NCBI GenBank assembly: GCA_037951105.1
Contig: JBAMJV010008431.1
Span: forward strand, 49,707-113,706
Source of the DNA: Echinarachnius parma
Taxonomy: Eukaryota; Echinodermata; Echinoidea; Clypeasteroida; Echinarachniidae
Direction: 5' to 3'
DNA length: 64,000 nt
How positions within the stretch are numbered: position 1 is the first letter of the stretch; every line of letters begins with the position of its first letter. The translations under genes and the position numbers were made by a program. Under the pieces are notes generated by a model. The model saw nothing but the letters and a program-made list of their open reading frames with translations. It ran no database searches and was not told the DNA's origin. Shown here in pieces: positions 1 to 11,616 of the stretch.

Positions 1-500
1 CTGCCACGTATTGTGACGTTGAAGCCGTACATTGCCACGTTACATGGTATTTTCCCCAAAAGCGGCATAACATGGGTAAGTGTAAGTGTGACCGAGGCAT
101 CTTTACATCCTGCAAAAACGCCAATTTGCATGCAACAGTTGGTCTCCGACCAATGCATGCAGTTTTCTCCCTTCTTGCGCTAATTTGCATCGCATCGACG
201 CTAATGTCTTCATCTGGTTTGCTTGGTCGGATTGCTTTGCTCTCCTCCTCCAAGCATTATGTGCCGCATCCCGGCGAGAGCGCTTAACTCTCCCGATACC
301 AGCTATACAACAAAGCCCCATTGCGTTTTACGCACGCTGTGTGGTCAAAAGGATTGAAGGCGTTAACCCGTCTTTGTTCGCTGATATAATGTCTCCCATA
401 TGTGGTACTGTCTTCATCGAAGACTGTATTATGCGTGTGTATGTTATTATACGCAATACTAGAAAAGGGGTTTTGCAGTGTTGAGCACACGCTGTAAGTG
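1..500. other. No recognisable feature
   Basis: Only short open frames (up to 99 codons) overlap here on both strands, none with a recognisable motif. No repeat was matched elsewhere in the window. It ends where the first TTAA-flanked MITE begins. Confidence 0.5.
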
Positions 501-1054
501 TTAAAGTCATACCTGTAAAGTGTCCAAATCCACGAAAATTACTTGGAGCTTCATCGTTTCTCTTCTACCGTGTTGTTTAGCTTATGGTAAGAGAAGAATA
601 AAATAGGGTTTGATTTTTTCAAATGTCCCTTTAGTATGAAGATAATTATCATTGAAAATCATTATTTCTAAAGCGTTAATCAACGCAATTGAAAAAAAGT
701 ACAATTGTCTCAGCAGAGAACGTCCGCATGCAGCACCCGTGAGAACATTCCGGAGATTGAACTTTGAGCCGAGCGAGTTCAAATTCCATGAATTATGTAC
801 TACGTGTGTAAAAATACACGGGTGCGAATATCTCAAACGGATCATTCATTACTACGACAAAAGTATGGCAGACCATCAGTATTCGGTGATAAAATATGAA
901 ATCAATATTCGTTTTTTTCACTAGGTAAACAGTGTTCGTTTTCTTTCAAACTTTCACAAATCTTTCAATTGTATTTTACAATGATATTGATGTAGGATTG
1001 AAGTCTCAAATGTCATTTTGTGCAATATCGGACACTTTACAGGCATCACTTTAA
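501..1054. mobile_element. TTAA-flanked MITE, family A, long copy
   Basis: The two ends are inverted repeats. The left end reads TTAAAGTCAT followed by CCTGTAAAGTGTCC (512-525). The right end carries GGACACTTTACAGG (1030-1043) followed by CATCACTTTAA. TTAA lies at both outer edges (501-504 and 1051-1054), as in piggyBac-type target duplications. A second, shorter copy (309 bp) lies at 62967-63275 with the same ends and the same subterminal sequence (AAATTACTTGGAGC, GTAGCTTATGG-like stretch, GATTGAAGTCTCAAATG). The ~245 bp extra in this copy is internal, so the short copy looks like a deletion derivative. No transposase is encoded. The family is not named here; the superfamily is inferred from TTAA only. 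Confidence 0.85.
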
Positions 1055-1462
1055 TGCACGGAGAGCGTGCACGACGACCGTGCGTAGCGATATTGATTGC
1101 TTACGAATTGTCAGGCTCGTTCGAAATGATTCAAATTTTGAACAAAAAATAATGTGCAAACAGAAGTACAAACAAAAAATAATCTCAATCGATATCAATG
1201 AGTTCATACATTGGGGCCACGCATGCGGTGCATATATAGCGATGGCCTACGAATATCAGATTCTTTCAAAATTATGCATTGCACACATTTAAAAAAAAAA
1301 AACAGAAAAGAACAACGTGAGCATAAAAATATTCTCAGTTGATACGAAGGGGATCGATATATCATTGAGCGAGTTGCGCGATGGAATAGAAATGACCCGC
1401 TCTAAGGAAGAGGAGCGGAAGGGGGGATTGGACTTGATGGTGGGATGGCTAGGGGTGGGGTG
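1055..1462. other. No recognisable feature
   Basis: AT-rich sequence with an A-run near 1290 and a purine-rich stretch near 1400-1460. No gene or repeat partner was seen. Confidence 0.4.
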
Positions 1463-1490
1463 AATGATGTACCTCCAGTGGTACATCATT
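1463..1490. repeat. Perfect 11-bp hairpin abutting a MITE
   Basis: AATGATGTACC (1463-1473) is the exact reverse complement of GGTACATCATT (1480-1490), with a six-base loop. The last two bases overlap the TTAA edge of the neighbouring element, so the insertion occurred at or within the hairpin foot. Confidence 0.7.
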
Positions 1491-1724
1491 AATAGCCCGG
1501 TCACATATCAACGGACTGCGCAAACGGATGTCAAACGGAGAGCTAAATTTTCCATCCGTTCTATAAGTTTCTTGTCCGTTCCTTGTCCGGTGATGTACGT
1601 TGTTCTATGTTTTGTACATGAAGCAATGGAGACGACTTTCATCACCGGATAATTTAATTTCACAAATTATCTATTCGTTGGGCATACGTTTCCGATATCC
1701 GTTGATATCTGACCGGGTCATTAA
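1489..1724. mobile_element. TTAA-flanked MITE, family B
   Basis: The left end TTAATAGCCCGGTCACATAT and the right end, read in reverse, TTAATGACCCGGTCAGATAT form a ~26-bp terminal inverted repeat (TIR) that continues with CAACGG. TTAA is present at 1489-1492 and 1721-1724. Inside are further CCGTT/AACGG alternations. A partial relative starts at 24601 with CCCGGTCACATATCACCGGA. It is non-autonomous, with no protein coding capacity. Confidence 0.85.
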
Positions 1725-1849
1725 GGGGTCATCTTGGACAACGGGGATATGGGGAAGGGGGTCACGGTTTTAATTGAATGTGGCGTGGTGACCACCATTA
1801 CAGGCTGCACAATATTAGTTCTTTGTGTATTCATATGTTCATTCATACA

Positions 1850-2180
1850 TTTGTTAAATTATTGATTTATTTAGTTGGTTTATTTGAATTAATGTGGGTA
1901 TGTAGGCGTACGTATGCATTTTAATCATATTTAAATTCATCTGCGTATTCATTAATCAATTATTTATAATTTATTTATGTATTTATTAATTAATTAATTT
2001 GTTTATGTATTTATTTGTTTATTTGTTTATTTGTTTATTTATTTAATTATTTGTTCATTCATTATACATTTATTCATTCATTTATTTATTTATTCACTTA
2101 TCTATTATTTCTGATACATTTCTCTCAAACATTTAGTTTGTATTTTATCTACATGTAGTTATTTATTCATTTAATTATCT
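1850..2180. repeat. AT-rich degenerate TTTA/TTTG simple repeat
   Basis: A run of imperfect TTTATTTATTTG-like units, most regular at 1975-2100. This is low-complexity sequence with no partner element. Confidence 0.7.
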
Positions 2181-3245
2181 GTTTGTTTGTTTGATACTCC
2201 CACGTTTCCCCGCACGAGGGTTAATGAGGGGGGGGCAGTGTTCCATATAGGGGAAGGAGGGGGGCAATTATATCCCTCTTGTCGTCTCTTGTCACCGCCA
2301 CTGCTTGCTTTACATCGATTGCTTTATTTTGTATACTACACCATCGAACCAGCGCGGCGCGGTGCTCTTTAAAGTGACCCTTAAGGGCGATTTTGTTCAT
2401 TTGATTATTGTGTGCCTTTATTGGTAAATTTAATAATAGTCATCATAGCTTAAGTAAACACTGCCTTTCTATAGGACCTATTTATTATTCACTTTGTGAT
2501 TTTGCCGTCGGTGTCATTTTGTAGTCGTGGTTATTGCATGGTTGACTGGAAAGTGAGCAATACAGGGCTACCATGGTTACGTAGTACTATACTTGAATAT
2601 TACCTATTATAATAATCCAAGGTGGTAATACATTTGCGGATAATTTTATCTTTAGAATACTGAATATTAATGCAATCATGTTTGTTATTGTTTACATTTC
2701 ATAAGATATAATCATGATATATGAAACAAATACGTTCACATCTTGCAGACAATAGCCGAATGCTCAATAGTAGACGTTTCATATCAACCGTAAAAAGGTG
2801 AAACTGAAAGGTTGAATGATGAACATCAATTCCGTAATATAGGGGGCAAAAATACAAATTTATGGTACTTAACTCTATAAATAATGCATTTTTATGTCCT
2901 TCTTCACAGCGTTCTTGCGTGATAAGCATGATGAAAGGATATCTAATTAGATCATTGCTTAAATAAAAATGACTAAAATCATGAACAGAAACTTTTAGTG
3001 AACAGGATCGAAAAAGGATATAGAATTTTATTTCATTGTCAATCTCCAAAACGCGATTCTGTTTACGCCTTGCAATAAGGAAAAAGCTCGCCATATGGTC
3101 GCGAAAGAGAATCGTATCAGCGCGTGTATATGGTACTTGAAATGCCCTTTTCCCATAAACCTACCAGATCAATAATATGTAAAGGCGCCTCCGCTCATTT
3201 AATGTAGCCTACAATACGCATGACTTTGGAATACATACTAGTAGT
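2181..3245. other. No recognisable feature
   Basis: A G-rich patch near 2228-2266, then ordinary AT-rich sequence. A 131-codon open frame on the minus strand (2699-3094) has no recognisable domain, no repeat-like composition and no splice or promoter context. I treat it as chance. Confidence 0.4.
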
Positions 3246-3600
3246 CACTAGCGTACCCAGGATTTGTTCAAGGGGGGGGGGGGGGGGGGGGAGGTTATTT
3301 CGTCGGCCCAAATTTTCGAGGCCGTGGCCGAGACCACTTGTTTAGAGACATGTAAGGGGGGGGGGGGGGGGTGTTCGTAAAAAAAATCGAAGCCGAGACC
3401 GAGACCCTTCAACAATTTTCGAAGCCGAGACCAGGAACCATCCAAAATTTTCGAGGCCGAGCCCGAGACCACTTGTTAAGTTGTGGCCGAGACCACAGGT
3501 TATGATGGTCGAGACTGCTAAAAAGTGGCCTCGAGACCAGTTAAAAAATGGGGGGGGGGGGTTGAACCCCCCCCCCCCCCCCCTCTGGTTACGCCTATGC
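3246..3600. mobile_element. Poly(G) element with GCGTACCCAGG ends
   Basis: It begins CACTAGCGTACCCAGG and ends CTGGTTACGCCTATG, an imperfect inverted repeat. CTAGTA occurs on both flanks and may be part of a target duplication. Inside are long G and C runs and tandem TTTTCGAGGCCGAGACC-like units. The same architecture and internal units recur at 61131-61846. The CAGTGGCGTAC-type terminus suggests a hAT-like non-autonomous family, but this is inference. Confidence 0.6.
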
Positions 3601-3628
3601 TAGTATTATTTCAATCATTATCAATAAC

Positions 3629-4468
3629 TTAAAGGGATCTAGTACCTAACTATGTTGACATGGCAAAAAGTGGTGAATGGTTGATGAAATGTCTATATTT
3701 GTGATATGATATATCCAATTAGTGATGTGTGTAAATGCTCCGGTAAATGAATGTGATATGACCGAGAATTGAGCAAAAAATGCAAAGTGGTTTTTGCCAA
3801 CTCACTGCACTTACTGTGTACATAGTTGTAAGTCTCCAGTAGATAGTTAAACATTCAAACACTTCAATCATAAATATATTTATATCCAAGGAGAAATTCG
3901 GAGAAACCGAAACCTGCTCTTTATTTCAACTGGCAATACAAATACAATTAGATATGCGAGAACCGCTAGAGCTCTGTATATAGGTAAGTTTGTCTATATT
4001 GACAATGTTAAAGGGTACCACCACCCAAAAATAATATTCTTATTAAATAAAGGTAACATCTTTAGTATTCCATTCCATCAACAAGTTCACAAAAATATGT
4101 TTCCAGAAAAAAATATATAATTGGAAACGCATCACCATTCTAAAGCATGCGTTCATACGGTCTGAATTACGCAGACTGCTATGTGTGCGGTGAATTGCAA
4201 CGTATGCAGAGCGAACGAATCGTCCGGGAATCTATTGTTTACAAACGTGCGCGTGAATAGCATTGGCGCACTCGCAAATGGTTGGCCCGTATGGAACCAG
4301 GAAATATCAGTGGTTCCGTAAGTGGTGGAAATTAATTGCTTTGTTTATGAATTACACTACCCTTTGCAAAATGTTGGGTATCTATTTGATATCACAAAAC
4401 GGTACCAAAACATATAATAATGTGTAGTTCTTTGCCTGGTGGTCCCCTTTAATAATAGATCCCTTTGA
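3629..4468. mobile_element. TTAA MITE, family C copy 1, interrupted
   Basis: Starts TTAAAGGGATCTAGTA and ends TAGATCCCTTTGA, where the final TTAA is mutated to TTGA. Relatives are at 40246-40648, 44425-44802 and (minus) 58575-58781. They share AACGAAAGGGAAATTC-like and CCAGTGGATAGTT-like internal sequence. Without the insert at 4008-4452 this copy would be about 400 bp, which matches the uninterrupted copies. Confidence 0.85.
4008..4452. mobile_element. TTAA MITE, family D, nested in family C
   Basis: The left end TTAAAGGGTACCACCACC and the right end, read in reverse, TTAAAGGGGACCACCAGG form the TIR. TTAA lies at both edges (4008-4011 and 4449-4452). It interrupts family C copy 1 between GACAATG and TAATAGATCCC. 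In uninterrupted family C copies the equivalent sequence is continuous (GACAATGTAACTAAGTCCC at 44780-44798). Confidence 0.85.
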
Positions 4469-5104
4469 CCTGTAGTAAGATTATGTCGTAATGACTTGTA
4501 AAGTATTCCTCATTACTTGCTTAACATGTTTAATCACCTCCCATGAGCCCTGTTGCTCTCTAACCTGCATGAGTATGACTGGGTACTATGGTCGGGTGTT
4601 AACTAGCCCAGTGCTATTGGCAGCATATGGCTAGTTTGCTCTTCGGGGAGTTGAGAAGGTGCCCTAATGATTGTGTGATGTTTTAAACTGTACTGGATGA
4701 CCATGGGTAATAATAGCACTCGAAATATCATATCGTGACATACATGATTGCGATTTAATAACATTCCACTATCATTTATTATAATTATGGAGTGGTACAG
4801 CAACGTGATAATTATTGAGATAGATCTATTATTTTGAAAATCATACAAATAAACAAAACACGTGGCAGTACTTGTTTTCATTCATTTATCTTACTATTTG
4901 CCTTTGCGAAAAGACTAACAAGAACAAGAACGAATCTGCTCGATATTCTGAAAACCTCCCATTTTGATTAATATACATCTGTCCGTCCAATAATTGTGAT
5001 TATTCTAGTTTATATCGCGGTAAAGATGCTAAATCCCTGACTTTCTGACCGCCTTTCACGATAATCAGTCTTCATAAAGGTTTCAAATGTCCAACAGGAT
5101 CACT
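4469..5104. other. No recognisable feature
   Basis: AT-rich sequence. Short open frames only, none recognisable. Confidence 0.4.
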
Positions 5105-5745
5105 CAGTGGCGTACCCTATTGCCCATTCACAGAAAGGGAGGGGGCGGGGGAGGGGGAATATTATATAGAGGGGGGCTGAGGGGAAAATGTGTTTTTTTT
5201 TTCTTTATCAATTATTCGTCTTAATTATGGTGAGAGGGGCATAATTGTGTTGACAATGAAGGGTCCCCCTTTGTCCAATATATTTAATGCGTTTCATGTG
5301 ATTTTTTTTTATTTATTATATCGTGCAATAGAGACAGGTTCTGTGTGGGGACAAGGATGCCAAAAAAAAACAGATTGATTTGAATATGTTTGTTTATTTG
5401 AGCCTAGTAAGTGCGTGGCGCAATGGGGTTTATTGGATAACTATTGTTTTTATTTAAATATTATTCATGTTTTGTTTTCATCATTTCATTTCATTTCATG
5501 TGTTGTTGTTGTTTTGTTTAAAAGCTTGTATACAGTTCAATTGTATAATTATGACTATTTACTTTTTGGACCGCCTTTAATATCGCCATCCGAGAGACGC
5601 GACCAATAATGCATTACGTTATGTAACCAGAACACCTCTTCGCAGTGAGAGGGTGTGGGACAATACTTTCCGTTGGTGAGGGTTGGGGGGGGGGGGGGGG
5701 GTTGCCCATCATGCCCCCTCCTTTTTTTAAATAGCTACGCCCTGG
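5105..5745. mobile_element. Possible CAGTGGCGTA-type poly(G) element
   Basis: The left end is CAGTGGCGTACCC (5105) followed by a G-rich run. The right end is GCTACGCCCTGG (5734-5745), preceded by a run of about 16 G (near 5686-5701). The ends are an approximate inverted match and the pairing is not certain. Confidence 0.35.
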
Positions 5746-6034
5746 GATTACCATGTTGTTGCAACCTGTCATGCGTGTGTATGGGGATAAATCCTCCATG
5801 GCCGAACGACCTTTACGCGTTCATTATTCACCAGGGCGGCGGGATGATCATATATCAATGCACTGTCACGGCTAATAATGAGAAAGACCATAAGCTGTGT
5901 TTTGTTTTCGGGGGAATATTTTATATGTAAGTAACGTAATACCACATAAACCCCTTAGGCTTAACCTTCGGAATACGTAAACACACACGCACAGACGCAC
6001 AGACGCACAGACAAACACCTATTTCACTCTAAAT
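5746..6034. other. No gene; short 10-bp tandem repeat
   Basis: Ordinary sequence except for three units of CACAGACG-type repeat near 5985-6015. Confidence 0.4.
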
Positions 6035-6577
6035 GCCCTATCTCACTGGCCTGGAGACTAGTTGGCGACCTGTTGGCGACTCGAGTCTCCGCTGGTTGCG
6101 GAGACGTCTCCGCGACGTCTCCTGGAGACTAGACGTGTCTCCGGGGAGTCGCGGGGAAGTCAAACATGTTCGATTTTTTTTGGAGACTTTTCCAGTCCCC
6201 AGCAGGTCTCGGAGACGTCTCCGCGACGTCTCCGCGACGTCTCCATCCGTTGCGGCCACTAATTTTGTTCGCGACTGGGGAGACGTCTCCGCGACGTCTC
6301 CACGACGTCTCCGAGACCTACTGGAGACCAAGGCGACTGAGAGGAGATGTTGCGGAGACCTCGCCGCAACTGCCGGAGACGTTGCGGAGACGTCGCGGCG
6401 ACGTCCCCACGACTTCCGGGCGAATTGGTTGTCACCTTGTCTGGAGACGTCGCGGAGACGTCTCGGACGTCGCCTTGGTGAGATTGCAAGCCATTTTCGG
6501 GTCGCCCGAGTCGCAGCGACTACCGCGACTGATCAGTCGCGGCAGTCGCGGCGACGTCTCCGCCAGTGAGATAGGGC
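6035..6577. mobile_element. GC-rich GAGACGTC element with short TIRs
   Basis: The ends GCCCTATCTCACTGGC and GCCAGTGAGATAGGGC are a near-perfect 16-bp inverted repeat. Almost all internal sequence is built from overlapping GGAGACGTCTCC, CGCGACGTC and TCGCGGCGAC units, strikingly GC- and CpG-rich within AT-rich surroundings. The open frames it contains on both strands (up to 178 codons) are Arg/Ser/Thr-rich repeats that follow from the DNA units and are not convincing proteins. No second copy is in the window. Confidence 0.7.
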
Positions 6578-7664
6578 CTTTACACTCGTAAACGCGAGAA
6601 CCTTGACTTATTATATTATATACTTTATATTGTTAGTAATCCTCTAGTATTACGTAAACGCTCAGCAAACTAACGCAAATAGATTCACGAGTAAAAACAA
6701 ACATTTTAAGTATTGATGATAACTGCGAAAGGCAACGCTCTACAATTAAATATTTACCCCGGTCATTTTGAATAGGCGTATAATATAGTTTAAATGCGAT
6801 TACCTTACGCATCTTCTGAACTCCCCGGGGAGTATACTAGCCAAGATAAACCATGTGTGCATATCAGGCTACCCGATGCATGGCCGGGCTACCCATGAAT
6901 ACTCTCCGGTAGCATAGAGTAATAATGTCAATGAAGTTTGTTGCTGAGGGTGGGGTTTAATCTCCTCTATCATCATTGTCGTGCGTGGAAATGAAGAAAG
7001 CATTGCTTTAAAATAGGTCAGTTTTGTGTGCTCGCGCAACGCGTTCGCAATATGGCACCGCGCATGTACATAACGAATCTGAACCACTTCGCCCGCGGCG
7101 TTCTGCATATTTCTCCTAAGAATTATTTGTAATACTTTTGTAATAAATATTACTATCGAGTAATGGGCAATAGCCCATGGCGAGAAATAATTATTAACCC
7201 AAACATCGAGAATAACAGCAGGCTACCATAACAGTCTCTATATGTCAGTCAGTGGCTTACAGCTGCTTACAATAATTTTCCGCGAGTCCTCAGAAATTCG
7301 AAAACTTCTGCTACAAAACATGTAAAATGTGCTATAAAGAGACGACGCGTATTTCGTGAAGAATTTGACTCCAATGTCGTTTGGTCGTTGATCGCTGATC
7401 GTTAGTTACAAAACGGGGAAGTTTCTATACAAAAAAAAAACGATCCCTGTGGGGGCTTGTAGTAAAGTCAGCGACGGGGAACGGCCTCGGCACGACTCTG
7501 GTCCCCGTGGGAGGCGGGGGACGATGAGCGCGAGGAACTAGAGGAACCGGGGGAAGTTAGAAAGGGAAGAAATTAGCGTGACGAGCACAGGATATTAGAA
7601 AGTAGGGTAAGGGTAGTAAAGTCAGTGTCAACCAAGTCGGCCAGGTCAGAGGCGGGATGGGAGC
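6578..7664. other. No recognisable feature
   Basis: AT-rich sequence, then a G-rich stretch at 7440-7600 (GTCCCCGTGGGAGGCGGGGG). No gene or matched repeat. Confidence 0.4.
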
Positions 7665-7833
7665 CAGTGACGTACGGTAGGGGGTGGGGCACGCACATTA
7701 TTGGGAGGCACGCCTTATGTATTTCTTTGTTTTTTTTCTTTGAACATTTTTATCTTACGTTTCCTATTGTTTTTTTCTCCAAATTTGTGGGGGCATGTGC
7801 CCCCCCCCCCCCAATCCCGTCGCTACGCTACTG
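7665..7833. mobile_element. Short poly(C) element with CAGTGRCGTA ends
   Basis: The left end is CAGTGACGTACGG and the right end, in reverse, is CAGTAGCGTAGCGACGGG. Internally it has GGGGGCATGTGCCCCC followed by a run of C. At ~169 bp it fits the poly(G)-associated family that recurs through the window. Confidence 0.55.
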
Positions 7834-9132
7834 ATTGGAGCTGATAACGAGGCTGCAGCACCTCCCCCCCCCCCCCATCCCCCTCCCCATCCATAATCAT
7901 GATAATAGTTTGTAAAACGCTTATATTTCATGTAAAAAGCTTATTATTCCGACAAAAATATATAATGATATCAAGGGGTAAGTCACATAACTCTTTGAAA
8001 TAAATATAATCCGATTCGGACAAATGCTTCTCATTCTCGGGCAGTGCATTGATTCAGATTCGGGAACGAAACAAAATAAATTAATTTGGGGGCAAAATCA
8101 TCACATTTTGGGGCACAATCGTCAGATTTTCGGACAACAAAATAAATTATTATGGGGCAACTATATACCATTTCCAATAAGGGGGCAGCCATATACTGAC
8201 GCGCTGGCAAGACGTGTTGTCAGTACAACGGGGAGCAACTGATGTCCTCCCACCCGTGCACTGATTATTTTATTTTTTGGTTGTGATGTGCAGGATTTCA
8301 TACTAGCCAACCGGGTTATTAACACCCTACTCTTTTCGAGAAGAAGACTTGGTTCATCATGGCGTATGTGAGGTGTGACTCCATAATAGCTGTCTATCAA
8401 TTCCCACCTATTACCCCTTACAGTTTCTAATTACCCAGGAAATGACGCTTCTTTTTTTTTTTTGAAAAAAAAATTCAGATTATTTTTCTCTAAATTAAAA
8501 ACGTGATTTGAAGGTGATTTCTTTTTTACGGAATACATGTACAAAGAGTGGATCCCCCTCCCTGTATATGTATATTCCTCCCTTTTTTCGCTTTCACATT
8601 GGCTACTGATAACAAACTAATATGACCATTCCCGGTTTTGTCATCCATATTCTTAAAAAAGTAACTCCCCCGGCCGGATTGAGTCTTTATCTCTAACGTC
8701 CTTGTTCATGTCTTGTTTTCCTTCAAACCTTGGAAAATAAATATCACGGGAGTTGCTGCAGTCTACCAGAAATGTATATTTCGTGCTGCAGTTTAAATGA
8801 CTTAGTAAGTACAAGACAACGACCGTATACTGAAACATTATAATCAAGGTCGAATGTATACAACCAATTTATGTACGGTGGTCTAACTGCAGCTAAGTTG
8901 AAAATAATAAAGGGGCAAAATAAATAATTACGTAACATCATCCCGATTTTCTTGTTTTTACATCATCTTTCCCCTTTGTAGAGACAATGTCCTCACTTTA
9001 CACCCCCCCCCCCCCTATCCCCTCCCCAAATCCTCGACACCACTGTCATAGCTACTGATTATACGGTATGGGGGATACCCCTCTAAAATGTCATAACCAA
9101 ATAGATTCCAATTATATACCAATATTGATAAA
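7834..9132. other. No gene; degenerate GGGGCAAAATCAT units
   Basis: At 8035-8165 there are loose repeats of TTGGGGGCAAAATCAT, CACATTTTGGGGCAC and TTTTCGGACAAC. These are probably an eroded relative (opposite strand) of the 21-bp minisatellite at 18.3 and 47.6 kb. The rest shows nothing; a C-run lies near 9001-9015. Confidence 0.35.
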
Positions 9133-9460
9133 TTAAAGGGATAGTACAGTATTGGTCAAACTGAATGTTAGTAACTAAAACTTGAGATATCATCATAAGT
9201 TATTATAGTTATGAATAATTAATGATTGAATGGCATCAAATATAATTAGCGGCTTAGTAACAGGGCTGTTTTCATTCCAAAAACAGCCGCTAACACTGTG
9301 ATAGGGCGCCCTTCAAGACACCTGAAAGTTTCAACCATTTTATATCTTAAAAAGGTGAATGTGATGTTTGGTTAAAATGATTATTCAATAGTGAGATCCT
9401 CAAAAACAATGTTAAAGGCACTTTTGTATATTTTGAAAGATGTGTAGGATTTATAAAAAT
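9133..9460 (-). mobile_element. Diverged, truncated family E MITE
   Basis: Starts TTAAAGGGATAGTACAGT. GGTCAAACTGAATGTTAG and TTTCAACCATTTTA match, on the opposite strand, the right half of the family E copies at 22070-22625 and 28533-29101. The other end is missing or too diverged to place, so the right boundary is approximate. Confidence 0.5.
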
Positions 9461-9950
9461 TAATAGTTTCATTTTATGTTTGCAGAACGATGCAACAAGT
9501 CGTTTATCCTCTCAACCAATTAAACAAATAATTTTGAAATCAAATTTCACAACTATGGGATCATTTGAAAATGAATTATTCTCATTTGAAAGTTTTCATT
9601 ACAATGAACTTTCAAATTTATTTAAATACTAACCAAAACCCTCACAAAGGAAATTTCGGGAAGAACGAATACTCAAGTATATCTTTGAAATTGATAAGAG
9701 ATACAAAAAAATAATGTTTAGATCGATCGGCAGATGGAAACATAGCCTTTTAGCAAGGCTTCGCGTCTAAATGGCTGCGCTGCAGGAACGACTGAACGCG
9801 TGAATGATTCTCTGTGATAGTTGCGCTCTCCAGTCGTTCCTACATAGTGCATATTATATCCTACATGAATGAAATCCTGTTCAGTGATTGGTCTACATAG
9901 CGTCATGTGACCAAACATAGTAATGCCCATGGAGAAAAATGTGCTATGCG

Positions 9951-9996
9951 TGACGTCATTCATGGAATAGTAAATGCTATTCCATCATTGACGTCA
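9951..9996. repeat. Palindrome bounded by two TGACGTCA boxes
   Basis: TGACGTCATTCATGGAATAG is followed by a short spacer and CTATTCCATCATTGACGTCA. Both ends are perfect consensus cAMP-response elements. The arms can form a hairpin with about 19 pairs. Whether it binds CREB/ATF factors cannot be judged from sequence alone. Confidence 0.6.
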
Positions 9997-10190
9997 TAGA
10001 TGCCGGGTGATCATATTGAGCCCATAGAGATGCGTGTTATAGAACTTCCCTGCGAGCAGAGGTCTTGTTTGAGCTTGCGAAAGATGCTCGACGAGATTTC
10101 TCAAAGAGTTATTTAAAAAGAAATAGAGCATATTTTCACCCGTGAATATCAATAAGTTCCAAAGAATATTCTAGAGATGCATTTCATGTA

Positions 10191-11179
10191 TACTCCGCAA
10201 AAAAAGAAACTGGACACTTGTATAAGTTTAAATATTTCATATTGATGTACTTTAAAGTGTACATGATCATATATCAAATTAAAGGGAATTTAGTCCTCTA
10301 CATGCAGGGTATTACTTAAAGGTGTAATCGTTCATGCATGAAATGCCATGGTCAATTAACACTAGCAAGGTCTGTTTTCAAAAATAGCAAAACAATGGAG
10401 GACCACACCATTCGACTGAAATGATAGTAAGCGTTTCACTTAAAACAAGATGAGCGGGGCAAGTAAATTATGACATTATTCAATTTTATTGTTATGAACA
10501 AACTCTGGAAATACAAATTTGTCAATAAAACAGGGCCAGGTTATGAGAGCATTATCATACAGGTCTGTATTACAGACATGAAGCTTGTCTATTTCATGTG
10601 TCCCCTGCAATTTTAACCATAATTACCTAGGTAAATGTCATGTTAAAGACTGCCCAAATGTTTGACCACGGGTGACTTCAGGTTTTGAAGATCTTTGGAC
10701 TACGGTATAATTCTTGAGAAGAATTTATACCATTTTCATGCTGAAATAAGGGCACAAACTGTGGTTTTGACTAATAAAGCTCTGCCATGGAATTCCCCAT
10801 TTTGTTACTTTTGGATGAAAATAACACCTATAACGTTCACAATTTGTCTTCATTTATACTCTTTATTGAGATGAAGATAGAAAAGGTCACATTTGTAATG
10901 AAAAATTATGCCATCTCATGAATATAGCGTTTTAGATTATGCTTATCAACATTTATATGGTTGAGTGGATGTTCCATTTTTGCTATTTTTGAAAACAGAC
11001 CTTGGTGTGGTTAATTGACCGTGACAAGTCATGCATGAATGATTTCATCTGGATTTCATGCGAATATTGAAGAGGGTAATTTTATCTTTAATTTGATATA
11101 CAATATCATATATTTTATCGTTATTGAATACGAAATATTTGGTCTCGTACGAGTGTCCAGTTTCTTTTTTTGCGGAGTA
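10191..11179 (+). mobile_element. TA-flanked ~1 kb inverted-repeat element, copy 1
   Basis: TIRs TACTCCGCAAAAAAAGAAAC and, in reverse, the same sequence continuing CTGGACACT are perfect over about 28 bp and flanked by TA dinucleotides. Imperfect inverted homology extends about 190 bp inward: ATTTTTGAAAACAGACCTTG faces its complement near 10370. The second copy (16120-17123) is inverted relative to this one. No transposase frame is seen. TA duplication suggests the Tc1/mariner (IS630) superfamily; that is inference. Confidence 0.85.
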
Positions 11180-11616
11180 TATAACGTAGCGGTATTCGAA
11201 TAAAAAAATTACGACAATGGTGCACATTGTACATCATTGTCCTTTTGGGTCGTGACACTTATTCGTCATTTAACAATCGGCCGCGGTGTGCACTGCACTA
11301 GCTGTATGTGTAATGTACGAATAACAATTTTCTCCATACAATTACACGTGTGTAAAGCAGATTAATTATTCACTTTAATGCGCGCGTTTTGCATTTGGGT
11401 GCGCATTAGTTGTTAAGGCGCGTAACCATGAATGGAAAAATAGCGCAATACGCGCTCTGCGCTAGGACTATTGCGCAAAGGGGGTCAGTGTCACAAACAG
11501 AACATAGTCAGTCCAGTGATGGTTCCATGATCAATGTTTTTTTTTTCTTTATATTTTTCTTTAATTTAATTGAAATCATTTATTTTTGCGATGATTATGA
11601 TTATGCGAAGGATATA
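11180..11616. other. No recognisable feature
   Basis: AT-rich with scattered CpG-rich words (GCGCAATACGCGC near 11450). A 178-codon frame crossing 11410-11946 reads through the palindrome at 11617-11787 and is not credible as a gene. Confidence 0.4.

Noticed and set aside
2699..3094. 131-codon minus-strand frame as a small gene
   Set aside because: No recognisable domain, signal or conserved motif. A frame of this length is unsurprising in 64 kb read six ways.
6033..6591. Arg-rich frames of up to 178 codons on both strands
   Set aside because: All frames of the GAGACGTC repeat lack stops because of its composition, and the frames coincide with an inverted-end element.
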